Positions 55,381 through 64,000 of a stretch of 64,000 nt of DNA are shown one piece after another (position 1 is the stretch's first letter; every line of letters begins with the position of its first letter). The position numbers and the translations under genes are program-made. The stretch is from Nostoc sp. UHCC 0302 (GTDB lineage Bacteria; Cyanobacteriota; Cyanobacteriia; Cyanobacteriales; Nostocaceae): NCBI RefSeq assembly GCF_038096175.1, contig NZ_CP151100.1, positions 124,001-188,000 on the forward strand. Direction: 5' to 3'. The notes beneath the pieces were generated by a model. It had not been told where the DNA came from. It worked only from the letters and a program-made list of their open reading frames with translations, and ran no database searches.

Positions 55381-56944
55381 GTGCTGAAGTGGGAGAAGAA
55401 TGGGAAATTGAACATGATGAAACTTTGGCAGACTTGCTCTGGAAACTACAAGATAAAAGTCGCTTAGAACCGATTGGTCAACTTGATAATCTGCAAGGCA
55501 CTCTCCGAGAATATCAAAAACGCGGTGTTTCTTGGCTTGAGTATTTGGAACGTTTAGGATTAAATGGTTGTTTAGCGGACGATATGGGATTAGGAAAATC
55601 GGCACAGGTTATTGCCCGATTAGTGCAGGAGAAAAATGCACAACAGTCTCACTTCCCAACACTATTAATTGCACCTACTTCCGTAGTTGGCAACTGGTAC
55701 AAAGAAATTGCCAAGTTTGCGCCTCATTTGAAAGCAATGGTACATCATGGCAGCACAAGATTACAAAATTCCGTAGATTTCAAAGCTGCCTGTCTACAAC
55801 ATGATATCGTAATTAGCTCTTTTTCCTTAGCTCGCAAAGATGAGAAGTTACTAGGTAGTATTGAATGGCAACGCTTAGTATTGGATGAAGCACAAAATAT
55901 TAAAAATCCGAAAGCAGCCCAAACCAAAGCTATTCTCAAATTAAAAGCGAAACACAGACTGGCATTAACAGGTACTCCTGTAGAAAACCGCTTACTGGAT
56001 TTGTGGTCAATTTTTAACTTTCTCAATCCCGGTTATTTAGGTAAAGAGGCGCAGTTTCGTAAATCTTTCGAGACTCCAATTCAAAAAGACAATGACCCAG
56101 CCAAATCAACTATTCTTAAAAAGCTCGTAGAGCCTTTAATTTTACGTAGAGTCAAAACGGATCAATCTATCATCAATGATTTACCTGATAAAGTTGAACA
56201 AAAGCTCTACACTAACTTGACTAAAGAACAAGCGTCACTTTATGAAGTAGTTGTCCTAGATGTAGAAAAACAATTGCAATCAACAGAGGGCATTCAACGC
56301 AAAGGATTGATTCTTTCCACCCTAATGAAACTCAAGCAGATTTGTAACCATCCAGCACAGTTTCTCCAAGATGGAAGTGAATTCTCCCCTGAGCGTTCCC
56401 ACAAGCTCAGTCGTTTAGTATCTATGGTAGAAGAAGCAATTTCCGAAGGAGAAAGTTTACTTATATTTAGTCAATTTACTGAGGTGGGTGATAACATACT
56501 CAAGTATATAAAACACAATTTACATTGTAATGCTTATTATTTGCATGGTGGCACTAGTCGTCCGCGTCGGGAACAAATGATTACTGAGTTTCAAGACCCG
56601 AATACAGAACCATCTGTTTTTATACTTTCATTAAAGGCAGGTGGTGTTGGCATTACTCTTACTAAAGCCAACCATGTCTTTCACTTTGACCGTTGGTGGA
56701 ACCCAGCAGTTGAAGACCAAGCAACTGACCGTGCTTTCCGTATCGGGCAAAAGAAAAATGTTTTTGTTCATAAATTTGTTGCTATTGGAACTTTAGAAGA
56801 AAGAATTGACCAAATGATTGAAGATAAGAAAAAGCTCTCTTCTGCTGTTGTAGGCAACGATGAATCATGGCTAACAGAGTTAGATAACGAAGCCTTTCAG
56901 CAATTGATATCATTGAACAAGAGCGCTATTTTGGAGTAAATAAT

Positions 56945-57784
56945 ATGGCGAAATTCAGCCGGACTTGGTGGGGCGATCGCTTTATTCAAGCACTAGAAGC
57001 TTTTACTGATGATAACCGACTCAAAAGAGGACGTTCTTATGCTAGCGGCGGCAAGGTAAAAAGCTTTGAAATTGAGCTAAATAAAATTACTGCTAAAGTC
57101 AAAGGTTCAGTTAACCCCTACTTTGGAGTTTATAAAGAACCAACTTACAATATAACAATTGAGATTACACCAATTTCCAATACGCGTTGGAGTCAAGTCA
57201 TCCCAAAACTTTCATCTAAAGCTAGCATTGTCTCTCGTCTTTTACTAAATGAAGTTCCAGAAAATATTGAAGATACTTTTTCCGCTTTAGGACTGCACTT
57301 ATTACCTCATAGTAGTAAGGACTTTCAAACCAAATGTTCTTGTCCAGATTATGCTAATCCCTGCAAACATATTGCTGGAGTTTACTATTTAGTAGCCTCA
57401 CAACTTGATAATAATCCTTTTTTGTTATTTGAATTACGGGGATTATCAAAAGCAGAACTTCAGTCTAAATTAGCTGAGTCTCCCTTGGGGAAAGCTTTAT
57501 CTGAAGAACTAAATGCTAAAGAAATTGCTTTAGACTCCTCTACTTCACTTTACACTAAACTAGAAAAGCAATCTCTTAGCCAAATGCCAAATGCTAGGGA
57601 GTTTTGGTTAGGGACAAAGCGCTTACCCTCAACTATAGAAGTTGCACCTATAAGCAGTGTCTCAGCAATTTTAATTAAAAAACAAGGTGATTTTCCTGAT
57701 TTTTGGCATAATGATGCTTCCTTTATTGAAACGATGGAAGAACTCTATCAGCGAGTGAAAACCAAAAATCAGAACTTGATTTAA
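56945..57784 (+). CDS. SWIM zinc-finger protein
   Basis: The 279-residue protein has the SWIM motif CSCPDYANPCKHIAG (about 130-144), a Cys/His zinc site for DNA or protein binding. The N-terminus (MAKFSRTWWGDRFIQALEAF) is typical of SWIM partners of bacterial SNF2 helicases. It starts 5 bp after the SNF2 stop, so the two were one operon. With the helicase gene split by the IS, this gene may now depend on the motor-half transcript or read-through from the IS. Confidence 0.93.
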   Translation: MAKFSRTWWGDRFIQALEAFTDDNRLKRGRSYASGGKVKSFEIELNKITAKVKGSVNPYFGVYKEPTYNITIEITPISNTRWSQVIPKLSSKASIVSRLLLNEVPENIEDTFSALGLHLLPHSSKDFQTKCSCPDYANPCKHIAGVYYLVASQLDNNPFLLFELRGLSKAELQSKLAESPLGKALSEELNAKEIALDSSTSLYTKLEKQSLSQMPNAREFWLGTKRLPSTIEVAPISSVSAILIKKQGDFPDFWHNDASFIETMEELYQRVKTKNQNLI

Positions 57785-58229
57785 ATTCTTATATAGTAAT
57801 TAAGGCAATAAAAGTAATTGCGGCTTATGTCCCATCGCTTAGCTAAGTTCTTTTGACATTGACTTAAGTACTGTGACAGTGATATTTTAAACTTTAAACT
57901 TATATACAAGGTGACTTGCGCCTGGAGAGTCTGTAAAAAAGGGTGTAAATCAATTTCCTTTGAGTTATCTCTCAGCCCTATTTTTTGAAAGTGCCAACGC
58001 AATGATTTGCTACAACATAAATAAATCTATTAGAGCCAATCACAATTTGCAGATAGTATTTCTCATTGACTTAGTAATATCAATAATCGGTGTTGCTCAA
58101 GTAAAAAATCAATCGCGGTTTATACCGCAATCTAAACAACGCATACAAACAGAAAAAGCTGCTAAAACTTTGAATTAAAGTGCTGAGGTTTGAGTTGAGA
58201 GGAGATACCCGTAAGCGCTTTCTAACAAG
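57785..58229. other. Intergenic, no firm gene
   Basis: About 445 bp. A 72-codon frame starting TTG at 57960 has a hydrophobic middle (LQIVFLIDLVISIIGVA) but no family or ribosome-binding site; I do not count it. The end of the VOC gene follows. Confidence 0.45.
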
Positions 58230-58640
58230 TCAAGCAGTCTCCTGGCAGTTGATCATCCAGGGAATACCAAATTGATCAACCAACATCCCAAAGCGAACAG
58301 ACCAGAAGGTTTGAGCAATCGGCATCTTCACTTTTCCTTTTTCTGCCAGGACATAGAAGACACGTTCTGCTTCTGCTGGCTCGTCAACGCTGATTTGTAC
58401 ATAGAAGCCTTGGGGTGTTTCAAAATACCCAGGCGGGCTGTCAGACCCCATCAAGAGGCGATCGCCTAGTTCAAGGCAGACGTGCATAATTTTGTCATGC
58501 CAATCGGCAGGTATATGTTCTGCTGTAGGAGCATCCCCATGAGTGAGCATCATCACGATTTTGCCGCCTAGACATTGTTCGTAGAATTTGAATGCCGTTT
58601 CACAGGTGCCGTTAAAATTGAGATAAGAATTGATTTTCAT
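58230..58640 (-). CDS. VOC-fold protein (PhnB-like)
   Basis: The 136-residue protein has the paired beta-alpha-beta-beta-beta modules of the vicinal oxygen chelate fold. Characteristic parts are SYLNFNGTCETAFKFYEQCL, GGKIVMMLTHGDAP, DRLLMGSDSPPGYF and WSVRFGMLVDQFGIPWMINC. PhnB-like members are small, often found with ECF sigma genes and YCII or SnoaL proteins in stress operons; the sigma fragment further right fits that picture. The ligand or reaction is unknown. Confidence 0.9.
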   Translation of the reverse strand: MKINSYLNFNGTCETAFKFYEQCLGGKIVMMLTHGDAPTAEHIPADWHDKIMHVCLELGDRLLMGSDSPPGYFETPQGFYVQISVDEPAEAERVFYVLAEKGKVKMPIAQTFWSVRFGMLVDQFGIPWMINCQETA

Positions 58641-58675
58641 GTGTGTTGTTTTGATTACTTCATGATTGAGTTAAT

Positions 58676-58981
58676 TCATGGGTTGAGCGTGAATACGGCT
58701 TGAGAGGTATGTGGATCAAATGGAACAGAGATATGTTCATGTAGAATCTGCCATTCGCCTTGATTATGCTGGCAAACAGCAGTGATCCGCATCCATGTTT
58801 GCATTGCCGGATGCTCTACTTCCATTGCTGTAAAGTGTGAGAGCCAGTGGGCAACCGCCAAGTCGTCATTGACTGTAATGTTGAGGTCTCGTGTTTCTAT
58901 CTCAAAGGAGTCCGGGAAATAAGGCAAGCATTCTGGCCACATTTGGCGTAACGCTTCTTTCCCGTTTGTTTGGAATGGAGT
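58676..58981 (-). pseudogene. SnoaL-like protein gene, N-terminus lost
   Basis: The frame is open from the IS border at 58981: TPFQTNGKEALRQMWPECLP, then EIETRDLNITVNDDLAVAHW and MEVEHPAMQTWMRITAVCQH to HEHISVPFDP. This is the C-terminal part of a SnoaL/ketosteroid-isomerase-like protein. The expected first ~50 residues are missing, replaced by the IS end. It is on the same strand as and 35 bp before the VOC gene, so once an operon. Likely inactive. Confidence 0.82.
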
Positions 58982-59141
58982 AGAACTTACGCATTGACAA
59001 ACAGAACGAAAAGTGCATAAAGAGAATGTAGAAAAATATCAGCGATCGCTAGCTGATAGAGGCATGAAAAACAGATAATTTACCTGTCTGTGTTTAGGGT
59101 TCGGACAATCAGAGCAATTACTAAACCATCAACCGCTAAAT

Positions 59142-60975
59142 CCCGGATTTCTCACAAGTGAGAAAAAATCATTGAGATGAGTAAAACTTAAAGTAAATTA
59201 TTTTATACAACACTAAACTATAATCAACAACAGATTATGACAACGTGTAAACCGAAACTACAAAGACAAATATGATACATTCTAAACAATAAATACTAAA
59301 GCAAAGATTATTGAAAATGATAAATAGACAGCCTAAAGCTAGGGTTAAATCAATGAAATCTACCCAAGTTAAAGCTAATAACTATAATTCCAATTAGCTG
59401 AAAATCAACCAGAACAGTTTAGCCGAGATAAATAGCTGTAAGCTGTTGCAAAAATATTCTTGTATGGACAATCTCTACTAATAGCGATTAAAATATATCG
59501 GCTATTAACAGTAATAACGGCTCCCAATTTCAGTAACTTTGTACGAACAGTTCCAACAGTAGCATTTTTGAGTTCGCTTGTTGTTAAACATTGCTCTCGA
59601 GAGCGTTTATCAAAATATAAGCAACAGAAGAAAACCACAGACGTAGTTGATTTCCAGCAAATGTATGAGTACTAGTTCTATCACTTTTTAGTGATAACTT
59701 CTGTTCTTTTAAACGATTCTCCATATCACCTCGTGGGCAATACTTCTGGGTATAAAGTCGTCCTGGAGGCACTAATTTAGTAGGGAGTGAAGTGACAACA
59801 AAACGAGTACTTACCCCTGACTTACTATACTCAATTTTTGAGACAACACGGCGATTACGGCTCCAAGATTTTAAAGTTTTATAATCAAGCGAACAATACC
59901 AAACTGAGTTATCAACAAAGGCTGCTGCTTGTTTTTTCAAGTCATCTGACGGAGTAAATAAAGTTTCAAAAAACTCTACTACAGTTTCCAGTTTTTGCGA
60001 ATATTCAAGATAAGCCCGGTATTGGGTTGGTTGGGATAGTTGAATTAACCGACTATTCTGGGCTAACCCAAAGACATAATCTACTCCAACTTGAGATTCA
60101 CACCAACTCATAATATCTTCTCTCGAATACGCACTATCTCCACGTACAATAATTTTCACATTATCCCAACGTAAACGTATTAGTTTTATTACTCGTTGCA
60201 ATTCTGATAATGCACCCGACGCTGGATCTACATTAGAAGCACGAAGCTTTGCTGCAATTAAATGTTTACCGCAGAAAATATAAAGTGGAGCATAACAATA
60301 TCCTCTATAATAAGGGTTAAAAAACACTTCTTCTTGATTGCCATGCACTAAATCATCAGTCACGTCCAAGTCTAAAATTATCTGTCGTGGTGCTTTGGAG
60401 TAGGATTCTAAAAATATTTCAACTAATAATTTCTCTATAGCTTCTGCATCATGTCCAATGCGATGATATCGACTTGATGCTCTTGATTCAACAGTTTCTG
60501 GACAGTGTTCGATACGATTTAAAGTGCTTTTACCTGCTAGGACTGGTAGTTCTTTTTCTGAACCCATTATTTTCCCTAGCGCCAGGATAAACATTGGATC
60601 GTGACGCAGTTCCTCGTGGTCGTTTAAGTCTTCATAACCCATTATCAAACCATATATTCTCTGCGTGATTAGGCTTTCTACTGAATGGTCAATTCTATTG
60701 GAATCTCGGTAATCTTTAAAACATCTTGCTACTCGCGATGTAATTTCTCTTTTTCGGTCTAGCTCCGCAATTAAAGTCAATCCTGCATCTGATGTTACCC
60801 TCTCACCCTTGAAATTAACTACGACTGGACATGATTTAACTTGTTCAAATTTGAACTGTTCCGGTATACAATCTGTTTTCTGAGGGGTCATGCTTAAAAC
60901 TGCTGGAATTCATGTGCAATAGATATTTTGGCAGTTTTTGACTCCTCTTTTCTCCGGCTTTGTGAGAAATCCGGG
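59142..60975 (-). mobile_element. IS1380-family element (copy B), 1834 bp, nested
   Basis: Same ends as copy A (CCCGGATTTC / GAAATCCGGG). Target duplication TAAAT at 59137-59141 and 60976-60980. One base shorter than copy A because of a deletion within the transposase gene at about 59599. Confidence 0.92.
59405..60891 (-). pseudogene. IS1380-family transposase, frameshifted
   Basis: The frame matches copy A for the first ~433 residues, then shifts at about 59599 where copy A reads CTCTCGGAGAGCG and this reads CTCTCGAGAGCG, a loss of one G in a short palindrome. Translation ends soon after (LINALESNV). The last ~60 residues (CLTTSELKNATVGTVRTKLL) continue in another frame. The DDE residues lie before the shift, so partial activity is not excluded. 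Confidence 0.9.
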
Positions 60976-61999
60976 TAAATGTGACCTGAATACTTATACT
61001 CTGTTTCTACTAGCAGAATCAAAGTATCCAGGTTGCACACGTCTGGCAGAAATAATGAAAGATTTGTCTCATGATAGCGTCAATAGATTTTTGCTACGTG
61101 AGCAGTACGAACCCAAGGACTTATTTGAAGAAATTAAGGCAAATATCAATTTAATTGGAGGTACTTTAAGCGGAGATGATACAGTAATTGATCAGCCTCA
61201 TAGTGATCCAAAAATAACAGAATTAATTGGTTACTATTATTCAGGAAGGCATCATCGCGCCGTCAAAGGAATTCAGTTAATTACCTTATATTACACGGAT
61301 TTATCAGGTAAGTCTGTACCGATAAATTATCGCATTTATAACAAACAGGAGAACAAGACTAAAAATGATTATTTACGAGAGATGATTGCGGAGGTTATGA
61401 CTTGGGGATTAAGTCCAAAAACAGTAACTACTGACAGTTGGTATTCGAGCCAGAAAAACCTAAAGTTCTTTAGAGACAAGGGATTGGGGTTTTTAACTGG
61501 CATAGCAAAAAATCGTTCATGTTCAGTTGATGGTAAGAATTTCGCTCAAGTTCAAAATCTAGAAATCCCCGAATCGGGTTTAATAGTATATCTGAAAAAT
61601 TTTGGTCAGGTGAAGGTATTTCGGAGAAGTTTCAAAAACGTTCGCGTAGCGTCTCGAAGAGAAGCTTACAGATATTACATTATGTACCTTTCTGAAAAGG
61701 ACGCACTCTTTTCAATCTCTATAAAAGAATTTAAGGAATTACATTCGATACATTGGGGAATTGAGTGTTACCACAGAGCTATTAAACAAGTATGTGGTAT
61801 AGGTCATTTTATGGTGAGAACAACTGAGGCAATTAAAACTCATTTTTTTAGTGCTATCAGAGCTTTTACACAATTAGAATTAATGCGGGCAGAAGAGTTA
61901 ATTGAAAATTGGTATGAAATCCAAAGAAATTTATCTCTTCAAGTGGCTCGTGACTTTATCTTGTCACACCTAACGCAAGAATTAACCTTGTCTGCATAG
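60976..61999 (+). pseudogene. IS701-like transposase, 5' end separated by IS1380
   Basis: The residual frame reads CDLNTYTLFLLAESKYPGCT, then ISHDSV-like KDLSHDSVNRFLLREQYEPK. The first Asp is in LSGDDTVIDQPHSD, the second in VTTDSWYSSQKNL, and the likely Glu in IHWGIECYHRAIKQ. Upstream codons lie left of the nested element. A 24-25-bp dispersed repeat (61641-61665) adds NVRVASRREA in frame. An ATG inside the IS1380 end (60938) could restart translation with 14 foreign residues. Confidence 0.82.
61641..61665. repeat. Dispersed repeat inserted in frame in a transposase gene
   Basis: TTCGCGTAGCGTCTCGAAGA and the next five bases match the style of Nostoc small dispersed repeats (GCGTAGCGTCTC...GAGAAG). 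It lengthens the protein without shifting the frame. Confidence 0.6.
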
Positions 62000-62400
62000 T
62001 ATCAGTTCTGTGTCAATGCGTAGGTTCTAGTAAAAATCGCGATCACCTCCATTTATCGCGCCGAGTGGGGTCGGATTGTTGCCACGCTCATGGGGCTGGT
62101 TGGGGATTTCGATGTGGCTGAAGAGGCGGCACAAGAAGCTTTTAGTGCTGCGGTGAATCAGTGGCAGTCTACAGGTATTCCCGATCTCCCCTGTGCGTGG
62201 ATTATTAAAGCAGCGCGATACAAAGCCATTGATCGCCTGCGACGCCGGACGCGGCTAACAGAAAAATTAGAATGGTACACTGCATCTGGGTTAATCCCAA
62301 TGAGCCAGGAGCCAACCTACGACAGCGATGAAATTCCAGATGATCGGCTGCGGTTGATCTTCACTTGCTGTCATCCCGCATTGTCCATTGAGGCGCAGGT

Positions 62401-63670
62401 CTTGCGGGGCTACAAAAAGGGCTAGGATGCAGATAAAATAAGCCTCATAGCTCTTTCTCCTTGTTTATAATACTTACGCTTATTAGGAGTTAGTGTCATT
62501 AACTCAGCCACCAATTCATAAGAATTTTCCATGAAATCGACCCAGTTAGACCCATATAATCCAATATAAAAACTGCTATGACGGCGAATTGTTCTTCCAG
62601 ATTCTTTAATTCTGCCTACATATTTTTGAACACCCATGCGTTTAATTTTTTGACCAGATATAGTTGCAGCCGTATATGCAAGTGAGATTAATAATATTAG
62701 GGAAATTAGCCTTTGACCTGATACATTAGTATCTTCTAAATTATACCCACCGCTCTTAAAATCTCTAAACATCTCTTCAATATCAAAACGTTGTTTATAA
62801 GCCTTAATAGCCGAATCTAAGCTATCTAAATTAGTTAGGATAAACCAGCCTTCCTCCGGCGCAACTCCAAAACGTTTACGTTTCCATTTACCAGCAAGAT
62901 TAAAGCTAATAAATCCTGTAGACTTTGTATATTTAATACCTTGATAAAAGAAAGAAAGTCCAGGTGCTAAACCTGAATTTTTTAATTGCAGCCAAATTTC
63001 TGGTTCTATTTCTATAAAAGCATCTTTTTTTATGCGTAAACAGAAGTAGACTTTCTGCTCTGCGAGCCAGTTAGCCAACTTTATCGAACAAAATTCCCGG
63101 TCTCCTAACACTACAGTTTTATAATCCTTGAGAATCGGTAATGCTTTCTTAAATACTGCTTCTTGTTCATCAAAATTGCTTGAACCCAACTTATTTAATA
63201 GCTCAAAATATATTGGAATAGACCTCTTGTCCCAAACTACGCTAATCATTAATAAATTAATGCATCCCCAATTAGTCCGATCTATAACTACATAAACAAC
63301 TTCAGTTAAAGGAAAATTTATTTCTAGCCAACTTCTAACTATGGGAAACCAAATCTCTTCAATATTGATGTAGTTTAAAGATAAAAACCGCTGAATTCTT
63401 TTCCTTCTACTTTCAAATAGTATTGGTATTGGTAAAGCAGTCGCTAGCGCCTCAAGGCTAACAGTTTTAATAGATTGTAATAAATAAATGAGGAGTTTTA
63501 GTAATAAGTATTCAGTACGTCCAAGCTCTCGCTTGAGGTGTGTCTCGTAAAATTCAGGTAATATTATCATTAAATAGAGCTTATTGCGAATGAATGCTCT
63601 TTTTGTTTTACCATAAATTGCTACACTACTTGCCATGAATCTATTTCAGGGTATTTTGTATCCCCTCAAG
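62401..63670 (-). mobile_element. IS4-family element, 1270 bp (copy 2)
   Basis: Same length as copy 1. The left end is CTTGCGGGGCTACAAAAAGG, diverged from CTTGAGGGGGGACAAAAAGG of copy 1; the right end is CCCCTCAAG. Target duplication GGCGCAGGT at 62392-62400 and 63671-63679. Confidence 0.93.
62422..63570 (-). CDS. IS4-family transposase (copy 2)
   Basis: From ATG 63570 the protein has 382 residues and differs from copy 1 at scattered positions (for example KTVVLGDREFCS against KIVVLGDREFCS). It keeps VIDRTNWGCIN and the Y-2-R-3-E-6-K signature YKQRFDIEEMFRDFK. An upstream in-frame ATG at 63636 would add 22 residues; copy 1 lacks it, so I use the common start MIILPEFYE. Intact. Confidence 0.94.
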   Translation of the reverse strand: MIILPEFYETHLKRELGRTEYLLLKLLIYLLQSIKTVSLEALATALPIPILFESRRKRIQRFLSLNYINIEEIWFPIVRSWLEINFPLTEVVYVVIDRTNWGCINLLMISVVWDKRSIPIYFELLNKLGSSNFDEQEAVFKKALPILKDYKTVVLGDREFCSIKLANWLAEQKVYFCLRIKKDAFIEIEPEIWLQLKNSGLAPGLSFFYQGIKYTKSTGFISFNLAGKWKRKRFGVAPEEGWFILTNLDSLDSAIKAYKQRFDIEEMFRDFKSGGYNLEDTNVSGQRLISLILLISLAYTAATISGQKIKRMGVQKYVGRIKESGRTIRRHSSFYIGLYGSNWVDFMENSYELVAELMTLTPNKRKYYKQGERAMRLILSAS

Positions 63671-63686
63671 GGCGCAGGTTGCTTTG

Positions 63687-64000
63687 CTTGAGGGGGGACA
63701 AAAAGGGCTAGGATGCAGATAAAATAAGCCTCATAGCCCTTTCTCCTTGTTGATAATACTTACGCTTATTAGGAGCTAGTCTCATTAACTCAGCCACCAA
63801 TTCATAAGAATTTTCCATGAAATTGACCCAGTTAGACCCATATAATCCAATATAAAAACTACTATGACGACGAACTGTCCGCCCAGATTCTTTAATTCGT
63901 CCAACATATTTTTGAATACCCATACGTTTAATTTTTTGACCAGATATAGTTGCAGCCGTGTATGCAAGTGAAATTAATAATATTAGGGAAATTAGCCTTT
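63687..64000 (-). mobile_element. IS4-family element (copy 3), cut by window edge
   Basis: Starts CTTGAGGGGGGACAAAAAGG, 17 bp after the end of copy 2, in the same orientation. The rest lies outside the window, so its target duplication cannot be verified; GTTGCTTTG (63678-63686) is predicted. Confidence 0.9.
63708..64000 (-). CDS. IS4-family transposase, C-terminal part (cut by window edge)
   Basis: The last ~97 residues of the same transposase as copies 1 and 2: KIKRMGIQKYVGRIKESGRT and GLYGSNWVNFMENSYELVAE. It differs from both at a few positions (for example GIQKYV for GVQKYV, LMRLAP for LMTLAP). The catalytic part lies outside the window. Confidence 0.88.
   Translation of the reverse strand, partial: RLISLILLISLAYTAATISGQKIKRMGIQKYVGRIKESGRTVRRHSSFYIGLYGSNWVNFMENSYELVAELMRLAPNKRKYYQQGERAMRLILSAS

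Larger units (their letters stand above)
52131..56939 (+). pseudogene. SNF2-family helicase gene split by an IS4 element
   Basis: The first part (52131-53760) starts MKILHGTWIPNTETGFIESG and is the SNF2-associated N-terminal region. The second part (55389-56939) holds the motor: DDMGLGKSAQ (Walker A), VLDEAQNIKNP (DEAQ box), LTGTPVENRL, and the C-terminal LKAGGVGITLTKANHVFHFD with RWWNPAVEDQATDRAFRIGQ. Removing the IS and one 9-bp duplication joins QRSAE to VGEEWEIEHDET as a ~1059-residue protein. The GTG at the junction (55389) could start a separate motor half. Such proteins remodel nucleic acid-protein complexes and pair with SWIM proteins. Confidence 0.93.
58982..62028 (+). mobile_element. 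IS701-like element interrupted by IS1380
   Basis: Ends AGAACTTACGCATTGACA and TGTCAATGCGTAGGTTCT are near-perfect inverted repeats. Without the inner IS (59142-60975) and its duplication the element is about 1208 bp. The flanking bases share only TAG/AGT, and the two genes flanking it each lack their N-termini, so a deletion may have accompanied or followed the insertion. The family is inferred from the transposase. Confidence 0.85.
62029..63686 (+). pseudogene. ECF-type sigma factor gene fragment, hit twice by the same IS
   Basis: The open stretch from the IS701-like border reads ITSIYRAEWGRIVATLMGLV, EEAAQEAFSAAVNQWQSTGI, AWIIKAARYKAIDRLRRRTR and DDRLRLIFTCCHPALSIEAQ. This is region 2 and the linker of a large ECF-type sigma factor (the group with C-terminal extension). 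At 62400 an IS4-family element enters with the 9-bp duplication GGCGCAGGT; after it 16 bases of the gene (…GTTGCTTTG) follow before a second copy starts at 63687. The N-terminus is lost too. Confidence 0.88.

Noticed and set aside
57960-58178. A 72-codon frame with a hydrophobic stretch
   Set aside because: TTG start, no ribosome-binding site and no family; kept only as a note in the intergenic entry.
60938-60975. ATG at 60938 as the natural start of the IS701-like transposase
   Set aside because: The first 14 residues are encoded by the end of the nested IS1380 element.
1-64000. tRNA, rRNA or other structural RNA genes
   Set aside because: No cloverleaf or rRNA-like sequence was recognised in the intergenic stretches.

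Overview
The window looks like part of a large plasmid, or a plasmid-like island, of a filamentous heterocyst-type cyanobacterium (Nostoc/Calothrix/Tolypothrix-like). The grounds are frequent GCGATCGC (HIP1) octamers, small palindromic dispersed repeats, DUF1392 and DUF3854-type genes typical of cyanobacterial plasmids, and cyanobacterial insertion-sequence families. The assignment rests on gene content; no host marker gene is present.

Layout. 1-1935: the end of an IS4-family element (cut by the window edge), then a complete IS630 element. 2259-2534: HU protein. 2885-19171: a complete type I-D CRISPR-Cas locus. It comprises array 1 (32 repeats), its leader, then on the minus strand cas10d(csc3)-csc2-csc1-cas3'-cas6-cas4-cas1-cas2, a divergent WYL regulator, and array 2 (11 repeats of a 4-base variant). 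A 1839-bp IS has landed inside one repeat of array 2. The two arrays share one spacer. The second leader still carries a relic of the 3' end of cas2, so array 2 appears to come from duplication of a cas2-leader-array module.

19316-33610: plasmid backbone. It holds a DNA-binding protein, an XRE regulator facing a palindromic operator, a run of small plasmid genes (tandem-domain protein, HTH protein, DUF1392, KilA-N, AlkB-like dioxygenase), a second copy of the 1839-bp IS, and a large DUF3854/helicase replication protein (CyRepA1-like).

33611-45562: decayed DNA with an MBL hydrolase, a lipase, three MITE-like elements, relics of the replication gene, a dead transposase and a parDE toxin-antitoxin pair whose toxin gene is split by an IS. 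45655-49183: metabolic cargo (GlnT-like ligase, MetX-like hydrolase, short-chain dehydrogenase). 49325-64000: more replication-gene relics, a cupin with an in-frame stop, a SNF2 helicase gene split by an IS4 element followed by its SWIM partner, a VOC gene, a truncated SnoaL-like gene, an IS nested in another IS, and an ECF-type sigma-factor gene hit twice by the same IS within 17 bp.

The CRISPR locus appears functional in its cas genes. Much of the rest is dominated by IS activity, and many insertions can be reversed on paper to intact genes because their target duplications are exact.
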